A stretch of DNA of 64,000 bases from Globodera rostochiensis (taxonomy: Eukaryota > Nematoda > Chromadorea > Rhabditida > Heteroderidae), in contig JAEVLN010000015.1 of the NCBI GenBank assembly GCA_018350325.1, positions 1,446,008 to 1,510,007 of the forward strand, in the 5' to 3' direction. Positions 9,470-21,900 of this stretch are shown one piece after another (the stretch's first letter is position 1; each line of letters starts with the position of its first letter). The position numbers were made by a program, and so were the translations under genes. Under the pieces are notes generated by a model, which did no database searches, was not told the DNA's origin, and was given only the letters and a program-made list of their open reading frames with translations.

Positions 9470-12240
9470 ACTTATGGCATATTCCCCCATCTCACTTTTC
9501 CTCTTTTGGCACTTTCCCCCCTTTTTACTTTCCCCGCTTTTGGCTTTTCCGCCTTGGCATTTCACCTTTTGGCACTTTTCGTTTGGCATTTTCATCTTAT
9601 GGCACTTTTCCCTCTTGACATTTCTCCCTTTTTACCTTTTTTCCCTTTGGGCACTTTTCCATTTTGCCATTTTGCTTTTTGGCACTGTTCCCTCTTGACT
9701 TTTTCTCCCTTTTTACCTTTTTCCCCTTTAGACACTTTTCCCTTTAGGCACTTTCTCGCTTGGCACCTTCTTGCTTGGCATTTTTCCCCGCTTTTGGCTT
9801 TTCTCCCGTGGCATTTCACCTTTTTGCACTTTTTCCTTTTGGCATTTTTCTCTTTAGGCACTTTCCCTTTTGACACTTTTCCCTTTTGGCAGGCATTTTC
9901 TCTCTTTTTCCCTTTTGGCACTTTTCCATTTGGACATTTTCCCTTTTGGCACTGTTCCCTCTTGACATTTTCAACTTTTTACCTTTTTCCCCTTTAGGCA
10001 CTTTTCCCTTTTGGCATTTTCCCTTTTGGCACTTTCTCGCTTGGCACTTTTCCCCGCTTTTCCCCGTGGCATTTCACCTTTTTGCACTTTTCCTTTTGGC
10101 ACTGTTCCCTCTTGACATTTTCAACTTTTTACCTTTTTCCCCTTTACGCACTTTTCCCTTTTGGCATTTTCCCTTTTGGCACTTTCTCGCTTGGCACTTT
10201 TCCCCGCTTTTCCCCGTGGCATTTCACCTTTTTGCACTTTTCCTTTTGGCACCGTTCCCTCTTGGCATTTTGCCTTTTGGCACTTTCCCTCTCGGCACTG
10301 TTTCCTTGGCATTTTCTCTCCTCTTTCCTTTTGGCATTTTCTCGCTTGGCACTTTTCCCACGTGGCATTTGACCTTTTGTACTTTTCCTTTTGGCACCGT
10401 TCCCTCTTGGCACTTTTCCTCTCGGCACTGTTTCCTTGGCATTTTCTCTCCTCTTCCCTTTTGGCATTTTCTCGCTTGGCACTTTTCCCCCGTGGCATTT
10501 CACCTTTTGCACTTTTCCTTTTGGCACCGTTCCCTCTTGGCATTTTGCCTTTTGGCACTTTTCCTCTCGGCACTGTTTCCTTGGCATTTTCTCTCCTCTT
10601 CCCTTTTGGCATTTTCTCGCTTGGCACTTTTCCCCCGTGGCATTTCACCTTTTGCACTTTTCCTTTTGGCACCGTTCTCTCTTGGCATTTTGCCTTTTGG
10701 CCCTTTCTGGCTTGGCACTTTTTCCCGCTTTTGGCTCACTTTTCTCTCTTGATTTTCTCTTTTTCCCCTTTTGGCACTTTTCCATTTGGACATTTTCCCT
10801 TTTGGCACTTTTCCCTCTTGGCACTGTTTCCTTGGCATTTTCTCTCCTCTTTCCTTTTGGCATTTTCTCGCTTGGCACTTTTCCCACGTGGCATTTGACC
10901 TTTTGCACTTTTCCTTTTGGCACCGTTCCCTCTTGGCATTTTGCCTTTTGGCACTTTTCCTCTCGGCACTGTTTCCTTGGCATTTTCTCTCCTCTTCCCT
11001 TTTGGCATTTTCTCGCTTGGCACTTTTCCCCCGTGGCATTTCACCTTTTGCACTTTTCCTTTTGGCACCGTTCCCTCTTGGCATTTTGCCTTTTGGCACT
11101 TTCCCTCTCGGCACTGTTTCCTTGGCATTTTCTCTCCTCTTTCCTTTTGGCATTTTCTCGCTTGGCACTTTTCCCACGTGGCATTTGACCTTTTGTACTT
11201 TTCCTTTTGGCACCGTTCCCTCTTGGCACTTTTCCTCTCGGCACTGTTTCCTTGGCATTTTCTCTCCTCTTCCCTTTTGGCATTTTCTCGCTTGGCACTT
11301 TTCCCCCGTGGCATTTCACCTTTTGCACTTTTCCTTTTGGCACCGTTCCCTCTTGGCATTTTGCCTTTTGGCACTTTTCCTCTCGGCACTGTTTCCTTGG
11401 CATTTTCTCTCCTCTTCCCTTTTGGCATTTTCTCGCTTGGCACTTTTCCCCCGTGGCATTTCACCTTTTGCACTTTTCCTTTTGGCACCGTTCTCTCTTG
11501 GCATTTTGCCTTTTGGCCCTTTCTGGCTTGGCACTTTTTCCCGCTTTTGGCTCACTTTTCTCTCTTGATTTTCTCTTTTTCCCCTTTTGGCACTTTTCCA
11601 TTTGGACATTTTCCCTTTTGGCACTTTTCCCTCTTGGCACTGTTTCCTTGGCATTTTCTCTCCTCTTTCCTTTTGGCATTTTCTCGCTTGGCACTTTTCC
11701 CACGTGGCATTTGACCTTTTGCACTTTTCCTTTTGGCACCGTTCCCTCTTGGCATTTTGCCTTTTGGCACTTTTCCTCTCGGCACTGTTTCCTTGGCATT
11801 TTCTCTCCTCTTCCCTTTTGGCATTTTCTCGCTTGGCACTTTTCCCCCGTGGCATTTCACCTTTTGCACTTTTCCTTTTGGCACCGTTCCCTCTTGGCAT
11901 TTTGCCTTTTGGCACTTTTCCTCTCGGCACTGTTTCCTTGGCATTTTCTCTCCTCTTCCCTTTTGGCATTTTCTCGCTTGGCACTTTTCCCCCGTGGCAT
12001 TTCACCTTTTGCTCCTTTTGGCCCTTTCTGGCTTGGCACTTTTTCCCGCTTTTGGCTCACTTTTCTCTCTTGATTTTTTCTCTTTTTCCCCTTTTGGCAC
12101 TTTTCCATTTGGACATTTTCCCTTTTGGCACTTTTCCCTCTTGGCATTTTCTCCCTTTTTACCCTTTGGGCACTTTCCCTTTTGGCATTTTCTCTCTTTT
12201 TGCCTTTTGGCACTTTTTCCGCTTGGCACTTATTTTTGCA
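9470..12240. repeat. TTTTGGCA-type minisatellite with higher-order structure
   Basis: About 2.8 kb made of short pyrimidine-rich units such as TTTTGGCACTTTTCC and TTGGCATTTTC. They are arranged in modules of about 146 bp, and an 816-bp stretch is tandemly duplicated almost exactly (about 10240-11055 repeated at about 11056-11871, identity continuing to about 11914). Few stop codons occur on either strand, so several frames stay open for 250-290 codons. Those frames are repeat artefacts, not genes. Confidence 0.85.
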
Positions 12241-12692
12241 CTGGTTTTCCCTTTTATCTTTGTTAAAAAGTTTTAAAACTAATTTATTTTGGCTTTAAAA
12301 AAGAAAAAATGAATTAAAAGAACAAAATGAAAATTCTTACGATTTTATTAAGAAAACTTGTCCAATTTCTACTTCACAATATCCAAATGTTTTTTGGAGT
12401 ATTTAGTTCCTTTTTTTGCTTCAGTGGCCATTTTAGCCCTATTTTAAGCTTCAGGAAGCGGGGCCGGGCTCGGCACACAGACGGCAAAAAAAGAAAAAAT
12501 AAAGCAAATTAATTCATTTATGAAATCATAACGCCAAAAAACCATTTAAACAAATGACAGATAATGTTAGACACTATATCCTCGCCATTGAAATTGCTAA
12601 ATTTCAACTACAGCTCAGCGATTGTATTCCCCGATCTGCAGACATTCTTTTAGAATTCCCAGTATTCGACCTAATCCCTTTAATTTTGTTGC
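12241..12692. other. Intergenic, probable upstream region of NARS2
   Basis: AT-rich sequence between the minisatellite and the NARS2 start. No convincing exon is seen; the frame opening at 12554 has no recognisable features. Confidence 0.4.
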
Positions 12693-14490
12693 ATGGCATT
12701 GAATTCCGTTCGTTCGGTCATTTGTTCTTCAGCACGGACTGTTGGCGCTTGCACAAAATTTGCAGAGCTTGTGAACGAGTTGAAACCACGAGAAAACGTT
12801 CTTATTCAGGTGGGTTGATAAAGTCTAATGATTTTGTTTTTAATTCTTTAAGGGATGGGTTCAACGCTCGCAAACATATCGCGAAAAAATGTTTTTGAAG
12901 CTCAATGATGGGAGCAGTTGCCATCAAATTCAAGCAGTAGTTCCGCGGAATGTGTGCAAAACGCTTTGGGTTGGGAGTGCAATTCGGTTGCGCGGCAATT
13001 GGCTGCCCAGCATCGGCACTGAGCAGAGCATGGAATTTATGGCAAATGAATGTTTATTTGTTGGCCAACCGTCTGAAACAGTAACAATCTTTTGCAAATC
13101 GACAAATAATTATTTTAGCCTTTAATTGGTGACAGTGACATAATGCGGCAAATGCCCCATCTACGGCCAAAATCCAAAGCGTTTTCTGCAATTTTGAGGC
13201 TGCGCTCGCATCTCACCCATTTGACGCACCGTTTTTTTGATGTTTTTTTTAAAAATCATTTTACTTGGCTGAATTTGGCCATTTAAGACGGCTTCGTTTT
13301 CCTATGTCGACATGCCGATGATTTCGCAAAATGACTGTGAAGGGGCCGGTGAAGCATTTTCCATTATTGTTTGTAATATTTTGGAGAGGTAAAGCGCAAA
13401 AATTGGAATAACGCCCTTAAGAGCGGTGCCAAGAAGGACTTCTTCGGGTCTGGTGTGGAACAATTTCTTCAAGTGTCTGCACAGCTTCATCTGGAAGCAG
13501 TTGCTAGGTTAGACAGACCGGAATTTTTTAAAAGTTTTTTCTTTTCGTAAACAGATTTTAACTGGGAGCAATAAAATGTCTGCTTTTTAGTGCCATTCCT
13601 CGCGTTTACACGCTTGGCCCCGTCTTCCGGGCGGACCCTGGCGTCGGCCGTTCGAACATGGCCGAGTTCCGGATGTTGGAAGTGGAATGTGCCTTTATGG
13701 ACTCGCTGGAGCAGCTGTGTGCCTTCGTGGAGGATTTTTTGAAATTTGTTGTCCAAAAAACGCTTGAAGATGAACGGAGTGTGAACGAATTCCGCGAATA
13801 TTGCACCGCGACAATTTCTGCGGACGGCGGAGAGCAGAAACAAAGCGCAATTTCCAACTCGAAAACTCCTCATAAAAAGGTGAGATCAAACGAATAATTC
13901 AAATCCCATTATTTTTATCCAACTTTTTCAATAGATTTTAATCGATTTTTTGGCTGAACTTCTCGAACGTCCGCTGCCTCGCGTTCCGTTCGAAGAGGCG
14001 CTGAAAGTTGTCAGTCGACCCGGTGATGATCGGTTGACGCCGTTGAACAGGCGGGAAGAGTTTGCGTTGGTCGATGCTTTCAATGGGCCGCTTTTCGTCA
14101 TGCACTTTCCCGCAAAACAAAAACCATTTTATACGCGTCGCTCTTCTGGCAGCTATAACGATGAACAAGGACAACAAAACGAAGTGAGTTGGGGGACTAA
14201 TCGGAATTTCGGTTGTTTCCTTTAAGACCACCGAATCGTTTGATCTGCTCGTCCCACAAGTTGGCGAGTTGGCCGGCGGCAGTGTGCGCGAATGGGAGGT
14301 GGACAAACTTGTCGAACGCCTTCCTCCCGACTCCAAGCTGGACTGGTACGTGGAGTTGCGCAACCGGGGATATCCCCGAACTGCCGGCTTCGGACTCGGC
14401 ATGGATCGGCTGATGCAGGCGCTGTTCGGCATTCCGAACATCCGTGACACAATCGCATTCCCTCGCTGGTGTGGCCATATGCGTTGCTGA
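12693..14490 (+). CDS. nars-2: Asparaginyl-tRNA synthetase, mitochondrial
   Basis: Class II aminoacyl-tRNA synthetase that charges mitochondrial tRNA-Asn. Exons at about 12693-12809, 12853-13081, 13121-13240, 13288-13369, 13424-13509, 13589-13878, 13935-14183 and 14226-14490 join in phase. The N-terminus MALNSVRSVICSSARTVG is serine- and arginine-containing and suits a mitochondrial presequence. Next come the OB-fold block VLIQGWVQRSQTYREKMF, the DCEGAGEAF segment, the KKDFFGSGVEQFLQVSAQLH substrate pocket, motif 2 (AIPRVYTLGPVFRAD plus MAEFRMLEVE), and motif 3 (GFGLGMDRLMQALFG), ending IRDTIAFPRW. These phrases are diagnostic of NARS2. All catalytic motifs are present, so the gene looks functional. 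Confidence 0.92.
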
Positions 14491-16785
14491 TTTGTGGTGA
14501 TCAGTTGATGGAAACCCCCCAATAGTTCTGTTCTGTTTGTTCTATTTCCGCCTTACGACGTCACTTTTTCATGTCTATTTCTTTAAATAGGTGGGGGGGG
14601 GGATGTCTGCTCGAATTTATCGGTTGTTGCGGCGTTTTCGCCCAATTTTCCATTGCTTTTGTAAAAGAACAAATTGAATTTTGCCAATATTTTCGGGTTC
14701 ATCCAGCGGCAGCAATAAACAACGGCACGCAAACCCTTTTTTGCAGTCGGTTAACCCCTAAAGGGGCAAAAAAAGGAAAAGGAACAAAACTTAGGGCCAA
14801 AAATAACGGTGCATTGTATAATTGGTAATTGAATTTGGCCACGGAATCGCTTTTTGCTACTAACTTCCTTTATTTTTGGATTTTGCTTTGCTTACGTTAC
14901 ACACTAAAAAAATTGGGAAAACGGCCCATTCACTGATTTTATTTGGGGGAGGGGGTAATTCTTTATGACCAAATTACCTAATTCCATTGCTTGAAGGCAT
15001 ATAGCCATAAATTTCCCCACTTTTCCGATAAAACTTGTCACACTTAACAATATGTGTTGGTGAGGTTATTAACCAAATAAAAGTTTATTGACTGCATAAT
15101 AAAGAACATTTGCCTCCCAAAAAGGAATCCAAATTGCTTTGTGTCGGTGGTAATCAAATCGGACTCATTTAATTTCCCCCATTATACGCTTATTTGGTCA
15201 TCGACTGAAGAACAAAGCCCCCCCCCCCCCCCCTCACCGGTTGTGCCTAACGAACTCCAAGCCGACAACGGCCGCTGAAGCAGCTCAGAATTGGATTACA
15301 CATTTGTCTTTGCTGGTTTTGGAAGTTGTGGTGATTTGGGTGGATGGATTCATTCGTTCGTTTGTTCGGACAGCCCCCCCGGGCTAATCCCTCCCTAACT
15401 ATCCAACAAACCAAGAACATCCATTTGCGGGGCTTACATCACTCAGGAAAAAGTCAGATGTGCAGTTGAATTCCTAGTTACTAATAGTTTGCAAAAAGTA
15501 TTCCATTTACGGATTGGACTTTGTTGGATTGTGGTGATTTGTGAGAGTTCCTCCAAATTCCTAGCAAAGTGTTGGACCCGTCGGAATAGAAAAAGTGTGA
15601 GTTCTCTCGGCCATTTGGGGAAGCACTTAAATGATTCCGTTGTTTTAAAATGAGAAATGCGACCGCCCCAAAACATAAACTTGCAATTTGGCAGATTGTT
15701 TTTGACAGAGAGAGAGCATTTTAAGTAACCGCCCCCCCCCCCTCCCCCCAGGGGCCCCGTGGCACTTAATGAGTTCATTTCATCCGTCCGTTTCATTTCC
15801 GTCTTTTTCCTCACAAATGGACAGATTTCTGCTGGCGCATTGTCTTGGCCGGCATGACGAGACAGAATCATCCGCCTTCAAATTCCCTCAAACGGTTCAA
15901 TTTCCGTGGGTTGTTTCTGTCCTCCCCCCCCCCCAACCGATGCAATTTCATCTCTTTGTTTTCTAAAATGGCAAAAATGCCACAAATTTCTACGCTAAGG
16001 AAGGCATTGTTGAGATTTGCGTGTTATTTTGCCCTTTGGACGAACGGACCTTTTGGTTTTTGTTAGGATTCCATCACAAAAATCAACAAAATTTGCGTTT
16101 GACGGAGAAATTGGAGACAATTGATAAATGACGGCATTTTCCCAGGCTTCTCGTTAGGCTAATGGAGTAAGTGATTTTGTATGGTAAAGAGACAGCTTAC
16201 TGTCATTTGTGGACAAATGGGCATCCTGGAATAGGCCCTTTGTCTAAAATTCGTTCAATTGTCCAGCGACCACAAAACATTTTGCCAAATGATCGATCGG
16301 CAAATGAGCTTATGTATTAAATGCACGCGCGGCTAGGGATTAGGCTCTTCAAATTGGCTTATTCAAATTGTGGGAGGAGAAAGCGAGTGTCCGTGCCAAT
16401 GCCAAAAGGCCACCCCCCCCCCCCCCCCCCCACTAACTCTTTGTCATCATGCCATCGTAATTCATCATTCATCTCTCTCCTCTCATCGCTAATGCCCGCC
16501 CTCTGCTGCTGAAGATGGACGGACAGATGCCAACATCGGTCGGGTGAATGCATGAATTCCGCCGTCCCTTCTCTGTACCCAATTTGTACCAATTCATTAT
16601 TTGTTGTCGACGCAACCATAGCGCAGGAACGGCTTCTTCTTCCCCCCCCCCCCCCCTCCCGCACCTTTTTTTTCTTGCCAAGTCTATCAAGCAAAAAGTC
16701 TTCTGCTGGGAATTTGCAACTGTGCTTGTTTTTGTTCCTGCGTTCATTTTGTCATCCTCCCGCGATGATTTGAGGGCGAATCAAT
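14491..16785. other. Intergenic, poly(C)-rich
   Basis: No convincing exon. Holds long C runs (for example near 15218, 15731, 15925, 16411 and 16644) and short AT-rich stretches. Several open frames here have no domain or splice context. Confidence 0.45.
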
Positions 16786-17085
16786 CCGTCATTTTCAAGC
16801 AGTTCATCCCTATCAGATTGAGCATTCAGTCTCTGTTTGCCCCATTATTTAAAAGCCTCTTCCCATCGCCACCGTCATCCAACTGTTCTCTCCCAACCCC
16901 ACCCCCCTGTTCCGTCATTTTCAAGCAGTTCATCCCTTTCAGATTGAGCATTCATATTATTTAAGCCTCTTCCCATCGCCACCAAGTCATCCAACTGTTC
17001 TCTCTCAACCCAACCCCCCCCCCCCCCTGTTCCGTCATTTTCAAGCAGTTCATCCCTCTCAGATTGAGCATTCAGTCTCTGTCTG
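16786..17085. repeat. Three-copy ~122-bp tandem repeat upstream of flp-22
   Basis: Copies begin at TCCGTCATTTTCAAGCAG near 16786, 16911 and 17031. Each continues into TCAGATTGAGCATTCA and CTCTTCCCATCGCCACC; the last copy is partial and ends just before the neuropeptide start codon. Confidence 0.75.
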
Positions 17086-17109
17086 CCCACCACCTAATTC
17101 GTCCAGTCA

Positions 17110-18506
17110 ATGATGGCCGCTTCAGCCGTTCTCCCGAACACTCTCTCCCCTCAGTTTTCATTCCGTTGGCACTTTCTGCCGCTTCTGCTGCTTGCCCTAC
17201 TGACCATCTCCGACTTTGCCAGCTGCCACTCCGTGCCGACGCTTATAGCCTTCGACCCCGCCGCGTACGCAAAGTTGAGGCGATACACGCCGATTCAGGT
17301 AAAATGACCGGAACTTTGGACTTCAAAATAATTATTAGAAATTGAAATGGAACCAATTTTAAGAATATTTTTGGGGGATTAGCCTAACACTTTCCATTTC
17401 CTCCAAATGACAGAATAATGTTTTTGTCGGAAACAAAACTTCGTCCGCTTAGGAAAATGATAAATTGCCCAAATTTTCAATTTTGCATTTACCGCCGGCA
17501 ATTTATTATTTAATAAACACAAATTAATCATTTTGCCCGTCGGCCATCCGCCGCCCCCAAATTCCCCGGGGGCTTTTGCGGGGCCGAGGGCGCCGGCGGC
17601 GGTCATTACATTTTAGGCGGAAATCGTTCCAAATATTAATTCGTTGGAACGTATTCTTTCCAATGCCATCACTAACTAACTAAGCCCATTCATATGACGA
17701 GAAAAAGAAACAAAAATGAAATGAATTTGGGGGAAATAAAAACGACGGAACGGACGGCCAAAAGCGTGGCTTAATCAGCAAATAATTATGGCCAAAATTG
17801 GAAAGTAATTAAACATAATTAAAAGCAGAATATAATTAATTACTGCTTTAAATTGCCTATGGAAAGGGACCGAAGGAAATTATGCGATGATTAAATGGGC
17901 TGGGGGGTCTTCAAACATTATTCAAATGGCCAACGCTTAACCAACCCACCAAACATTTGCATAGCACCGGAGGGGGGGGGGACGTCTTTGTGCGTTCAGA
18001 AGCAACTTCTGTGAGCAACAAGCAGTAAAAAGCAGCTAACTGTTTTCCTTCAGTAAATAAATGACCATTTCAGAGCTTTTTGAGCGACGATGAAGCAGCG
18101 TTTGAGCGCGCGGCTCGGCAACCGGCGGGCGGAGTTAAATGGATGCGTTTCGGCAAGAGGACGCCGCAGGGCAAATGGATGCGTTTTGGAAAGGTGCGGT
18201 TGTGAAAGTGTTCACAACCAGCAGCAGGGCTGGACGCAATTGCGAATTGCTGAAATTGCAGCCCTTTTTGGGGTTGGGTTTGCGAGTTGGCGGGTCGAGG
18301 GAGCCCCCGCAATTGCGTCTAGCAACCCCGGGGTTTGCAACAAGTACAGGGAGGGGGGGGGGGAGTTTGGTTGGTTCCATGGCTGTGTCATCAACAATTC
18401 TTTTGCGGAATAAACTCCTTTTTATTTCCAGCGGACAATGGCAACCGAAGGCGGCAAATGGGTACGGTTTGGGAAGAGAGCGGAAGAGATGCAGAACGAT
18501 CAGTGA
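17110..18506 (+). CDS. flp-22: FMRFamide-like neuropeptide precursor, FLP-22 type
   Basis: Three exons, 17110-17298, 18074-18193 and 18432-18506, all joined in phase 0, encode 127 residues. Exon 1 has a hydrophobic secretory signal (FLPLLLLALLTISDF, then ASCHS). Exon 2 contains QPAGGVKWMRFGKR and TPQGKWMRFGK; exon 3 completes the second dibasic site and adds GGKWVRFGKR before AEEMQNDQ and TGA. The glycine before KR is the amide donor, so three amidated K-W-(M/V)-R-F peptides are predicted. C. elegans flp-22 likewise encodes three copies of a KWMRFamide peptide. The first peptide has no dibasic site directly upstream and would need cleavage at a single arginine. An acceptor-like CCAG three bases before the ATG may be a trans-splice site. 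Expression in neurons is expected from the family. Confidence 0.9.
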
Positions 18507-21500
18507 GGAGACATTGGGGAGCGGCAGAGATGCAGAGCGATCAGTGAGACATTAGGGGGAAGTGAGAGAAGAGCGGCAGAGAGAGAGAGAGAGAGAGTAC
18601 GGTCAGAATGTGTGCACCTCATAAAAAATTTTTTGATGAGAAAACATAATTTTGTGAATTTAAAAAAGAAAATTGTCGAATGGATAATAAATGATGAGTA
18701 ATGTTGACGATTTCGATTTGAAATGCGCACCCATTTTTTGATTAAATTAATTTTTTTTTTCCAAATTTTTTGGGGTGAAGGTCGCCAATTTGGCTCAAAT
18801 ATGTTGTAATCGGCGGCGGAAGGTTGTTTGTTGTTGGTCGGCGCGTCTAGATGTTTTTAAAGGGGGGGGGGCGGCTTCACTCACTCCGATCGCTTCCATT
18901 CTTTGACTGATCAATCACTGTCGAAGGAAGTCACAGCCAATAACAGAAGGAAGCAGCCCTTTCAAGGTGATCTGCCCCCGTTGCTTTTGCTCCACGAGTT
19001 GCGCAAATTGAAAGCCGAGAGGCGATGGACTTTCGAACTTTAAGCAGCCACCGAACTCCCTTTGGGGTGGGTAGGCAGCGAGAGCGAAGCAGTTCATCAG
19101 TTCATGACCCACTTCAGTGGGAGGCTTCCCCCCCCCCCCTTTCCGTCATAATCCCCCCCCCCCCGGGGAGATAGTTCAACGCAACAGACGAGTTCGGAGG
19201 AGGGAAAATGACCACAACAATAATAACAATTCGGACCGGATCAAATGCATCCACCAACAACAAATCACTCGTAAGAAGCCCGGCGCTGATCACTCTAAAT
19301 GGTCATGATCGCGCCTCTGGTCACACCCCCCCCCCCATTCATTCATTAGTCCAATCAGTCCGTCCGTTCCCCCTTCGGTTCCGTGCCCTGACTGACCATC
19401 ACTCACTCACTTCACTTGATAAAAGAAATCGTTTTTTGACTTCCGATCAGTGATCTGATTTTTATAATAGATTGATTTAAATTTAGCACTTTTAACAGGT
19501 CCCACTCTCTCTCTCTATGTCCCTCTCCCCTCTATCCCCCCCCCCCTCTCCCCACTCCTATATTCCCAACAACTCCTCTGTTCTACTCACTTTAAGAGAA
19601 TTGGGAATTTGGGGGGATCCACCAATAAAATCGAATGCGCATAAGTCAGCCCCTATCCGAGTTTATTTGCTGTACGAATTTGATAGAGGAGCGAGGACGC
19701 CAAGGCCATTTTTTTGAATATTTTGATCTTTTTGTGTGTGGAGGGAGTCCAATGAGAGAGAATGAAGAAAGTGGAGGTGAAATGGAAACCGACCCACCCA
19801 AACCCCTGCGGGGAAGCCGAGTGACGATGGAACCTTTGCACCGCATTTTTTCCCAATTTGTTCGCATGCCTAAGCAATTTGCAATGCATCGCGCGTTACC
19901 TCCCTCAACCCTCGTGCAAACATTCCTTCCACACCACCGGTGACCAGCCACTGATCGAGCGACTGATCACCGCCAAAATCACATAGAGACCTCCCGCCGC
20001 GCGAAGCTCTGAAAAAGAGCAACTCTTTTCCATCTCATCAAAATATTAAAACGGGTAAATAATAAAAGACATAGGCAAAATGGTAGCGCCCCGGGCGTTA
20101 GACCCGGCGGGCTTTCAAAAAGGGCCGGGCGGGCTTTGCGCATTAAGCTCTTTATGCCTCCTCCCCCACCGGCGTTTTGACCGTCTACCCCTGCGGGGAC
20201 ACTTCTTGCTTACCTTGCTTACATAAGCATAACAAACTCTGATCATTTTATTTGTGTAGAAATTGTCTCTTTCCGTCTTTTCTTTATTCTAACCGCATCA
20301 CTTCAACACCAAAACGTACAGCAACAGAACGCCAATGCATTTGAAGAACAACAAAAACATCAAAATTTTTCTTCACCGCCTCTGGGGACCAGAAACAATG
20401 CCCCTTAAGGGATTGCCAAATTTGGCGTAAAAACACTGACACAAAAAGCGCATCAACGCATTCGTTCGCCGATTACTTCCCAATTCATTCGTTTCATGCT
20501 TTGCTAATGATTTGTTTGCATTGTTTCGCCACAATGAGCGGAAACAAAGGAAGTTAATAGTCGCGCCGTCCCCCCCCCCCCCAGTCCCCGCCCGCAAGTC
20601 GTCACCCGCTGAGGTCGCAAATCTGCTGACCCTGATCGGGCCACAAAAACTGATCACTCCTCAACATGCAATTCGCTCGCATTCACTAAGGGCACAAGCT
20701 CTCACTCCCGCCCCTAAGCTGATTCCTGATCAAAAGCCGCTAAATCTGAACACTGATCAAAAGCCGCTAAATCTGAACATCCCCCGACTTCAGCTGGGTC
20801 ATAAATTTGACACCTCACCCCCTACAATGATGGGGGTTGCCAAACTTGATCAGTCCACTAACAAAAATTTGGTCAATCCCCACCCCCCTCCCCCGCCAAC
20901 AAATCAGTCAATGACCGACCCCGCAATGTGACTTTGGTGGTTGGGTCACAAATCTGCTGATCACTGTCCGTCCACCCCCCCCCCCCCAAGTTTGTTGTGA
21001 ATGGACAATCCGGTCTCCCCCCCCCCCACCCAAATGAATCCAATTACGCCCCTTCCGTCGATGGACGGGGAGACGAAAGAAAGCACAAACACTCGATGAA
21101 TGCACAGCGAAGGGGGAGGGGGAGGGGGTGGACACTCTCAGCGATGGACGCCTTCGCCCCGGGGGATTCTCCTCCGTATGCCCAAACATCTTCCATTTAC
21201 CACTATCTTTTTCCTAACTCTCTTTTCCTTTCTAACTCTCTCTTCCTCCTCTCTCACTATCCCTCCTCTCTCTCCTCCATACTCTCTTCCTCCTCTCTCT
21301 CCCTGTCTTTCCCACTTTCTCTCCCCTCCCTGCACATCTCAGCAGATGACCGTTTATAGAGAGAGCATCACATTTCCTCCCTCTCCCCCTCTCCCTTTCG
21401 CGCTTCTCTCTTTACTTCTTGATCAGTTATGTGCTGTCGTTGTCGTCGTCCATCATCTCCAAAATTGTCCGAATTTGCGTCTGTCGATGTCCCTCCCAAA

Positions 21501-21900
21501 TCGCAAAGCATCCGGATGAGTTGAGAGTGAGTGAGGTGGGGGGGGGGGGGAGAACACTTCCTTCCTTATCCCAACTTCAACTTCAATTCGGATTAAACTC
21601 ATCTCTTTTCCATACTGAACCGTCCGGTCGCCCGTCGACCGTCGAGTACGTCTCCAACACCCGCATCTCCAGCAGCAGGCCATGTTTTGGGCATATTCCA
21701 ATAACTCCTTTCCCCCCAATTTCTCCCCAATTCTCGCCCCTCCAATTGCTCACCCACTAACGCGTTAGCGTTAGCCATTTTTGTGCTGATTCACCCCTCC
21801 CCCCGTCCCATCGGTCGCCTTTCTTCCCAAATTTTCTGTCTTCAGACCGTTCGCCCGCCCAATTTTTTTTGTTCCAAAAATTGCTTGAATTTTCTTCTGA
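18507..21900. other. Intergenic, poly(C), CT- and GA-rich
   Basis: No supported exon. Contains a (GA)n run near 18577, poly(C) tracts, CT-rich blocks (21220-21330), a duplicated GATCAAAAGCCGCTAAATCT segment near 20726-20780, and many TGATCA/CTGATC hexamers. An acceptor-like CAG near 21846 precedes the next gene's ATG and could be a trans-splice site. Confidence 0.4.

Noticed and set aside
9886..12276. Long ORFs (up to 288 codons) on both strands, F/L/W-rich or K/R/C-rich
   Set aside because: They come from the TTTTGGCA minisatellite, occur in several overlapping frames with the same period, and have no exon or domain features.
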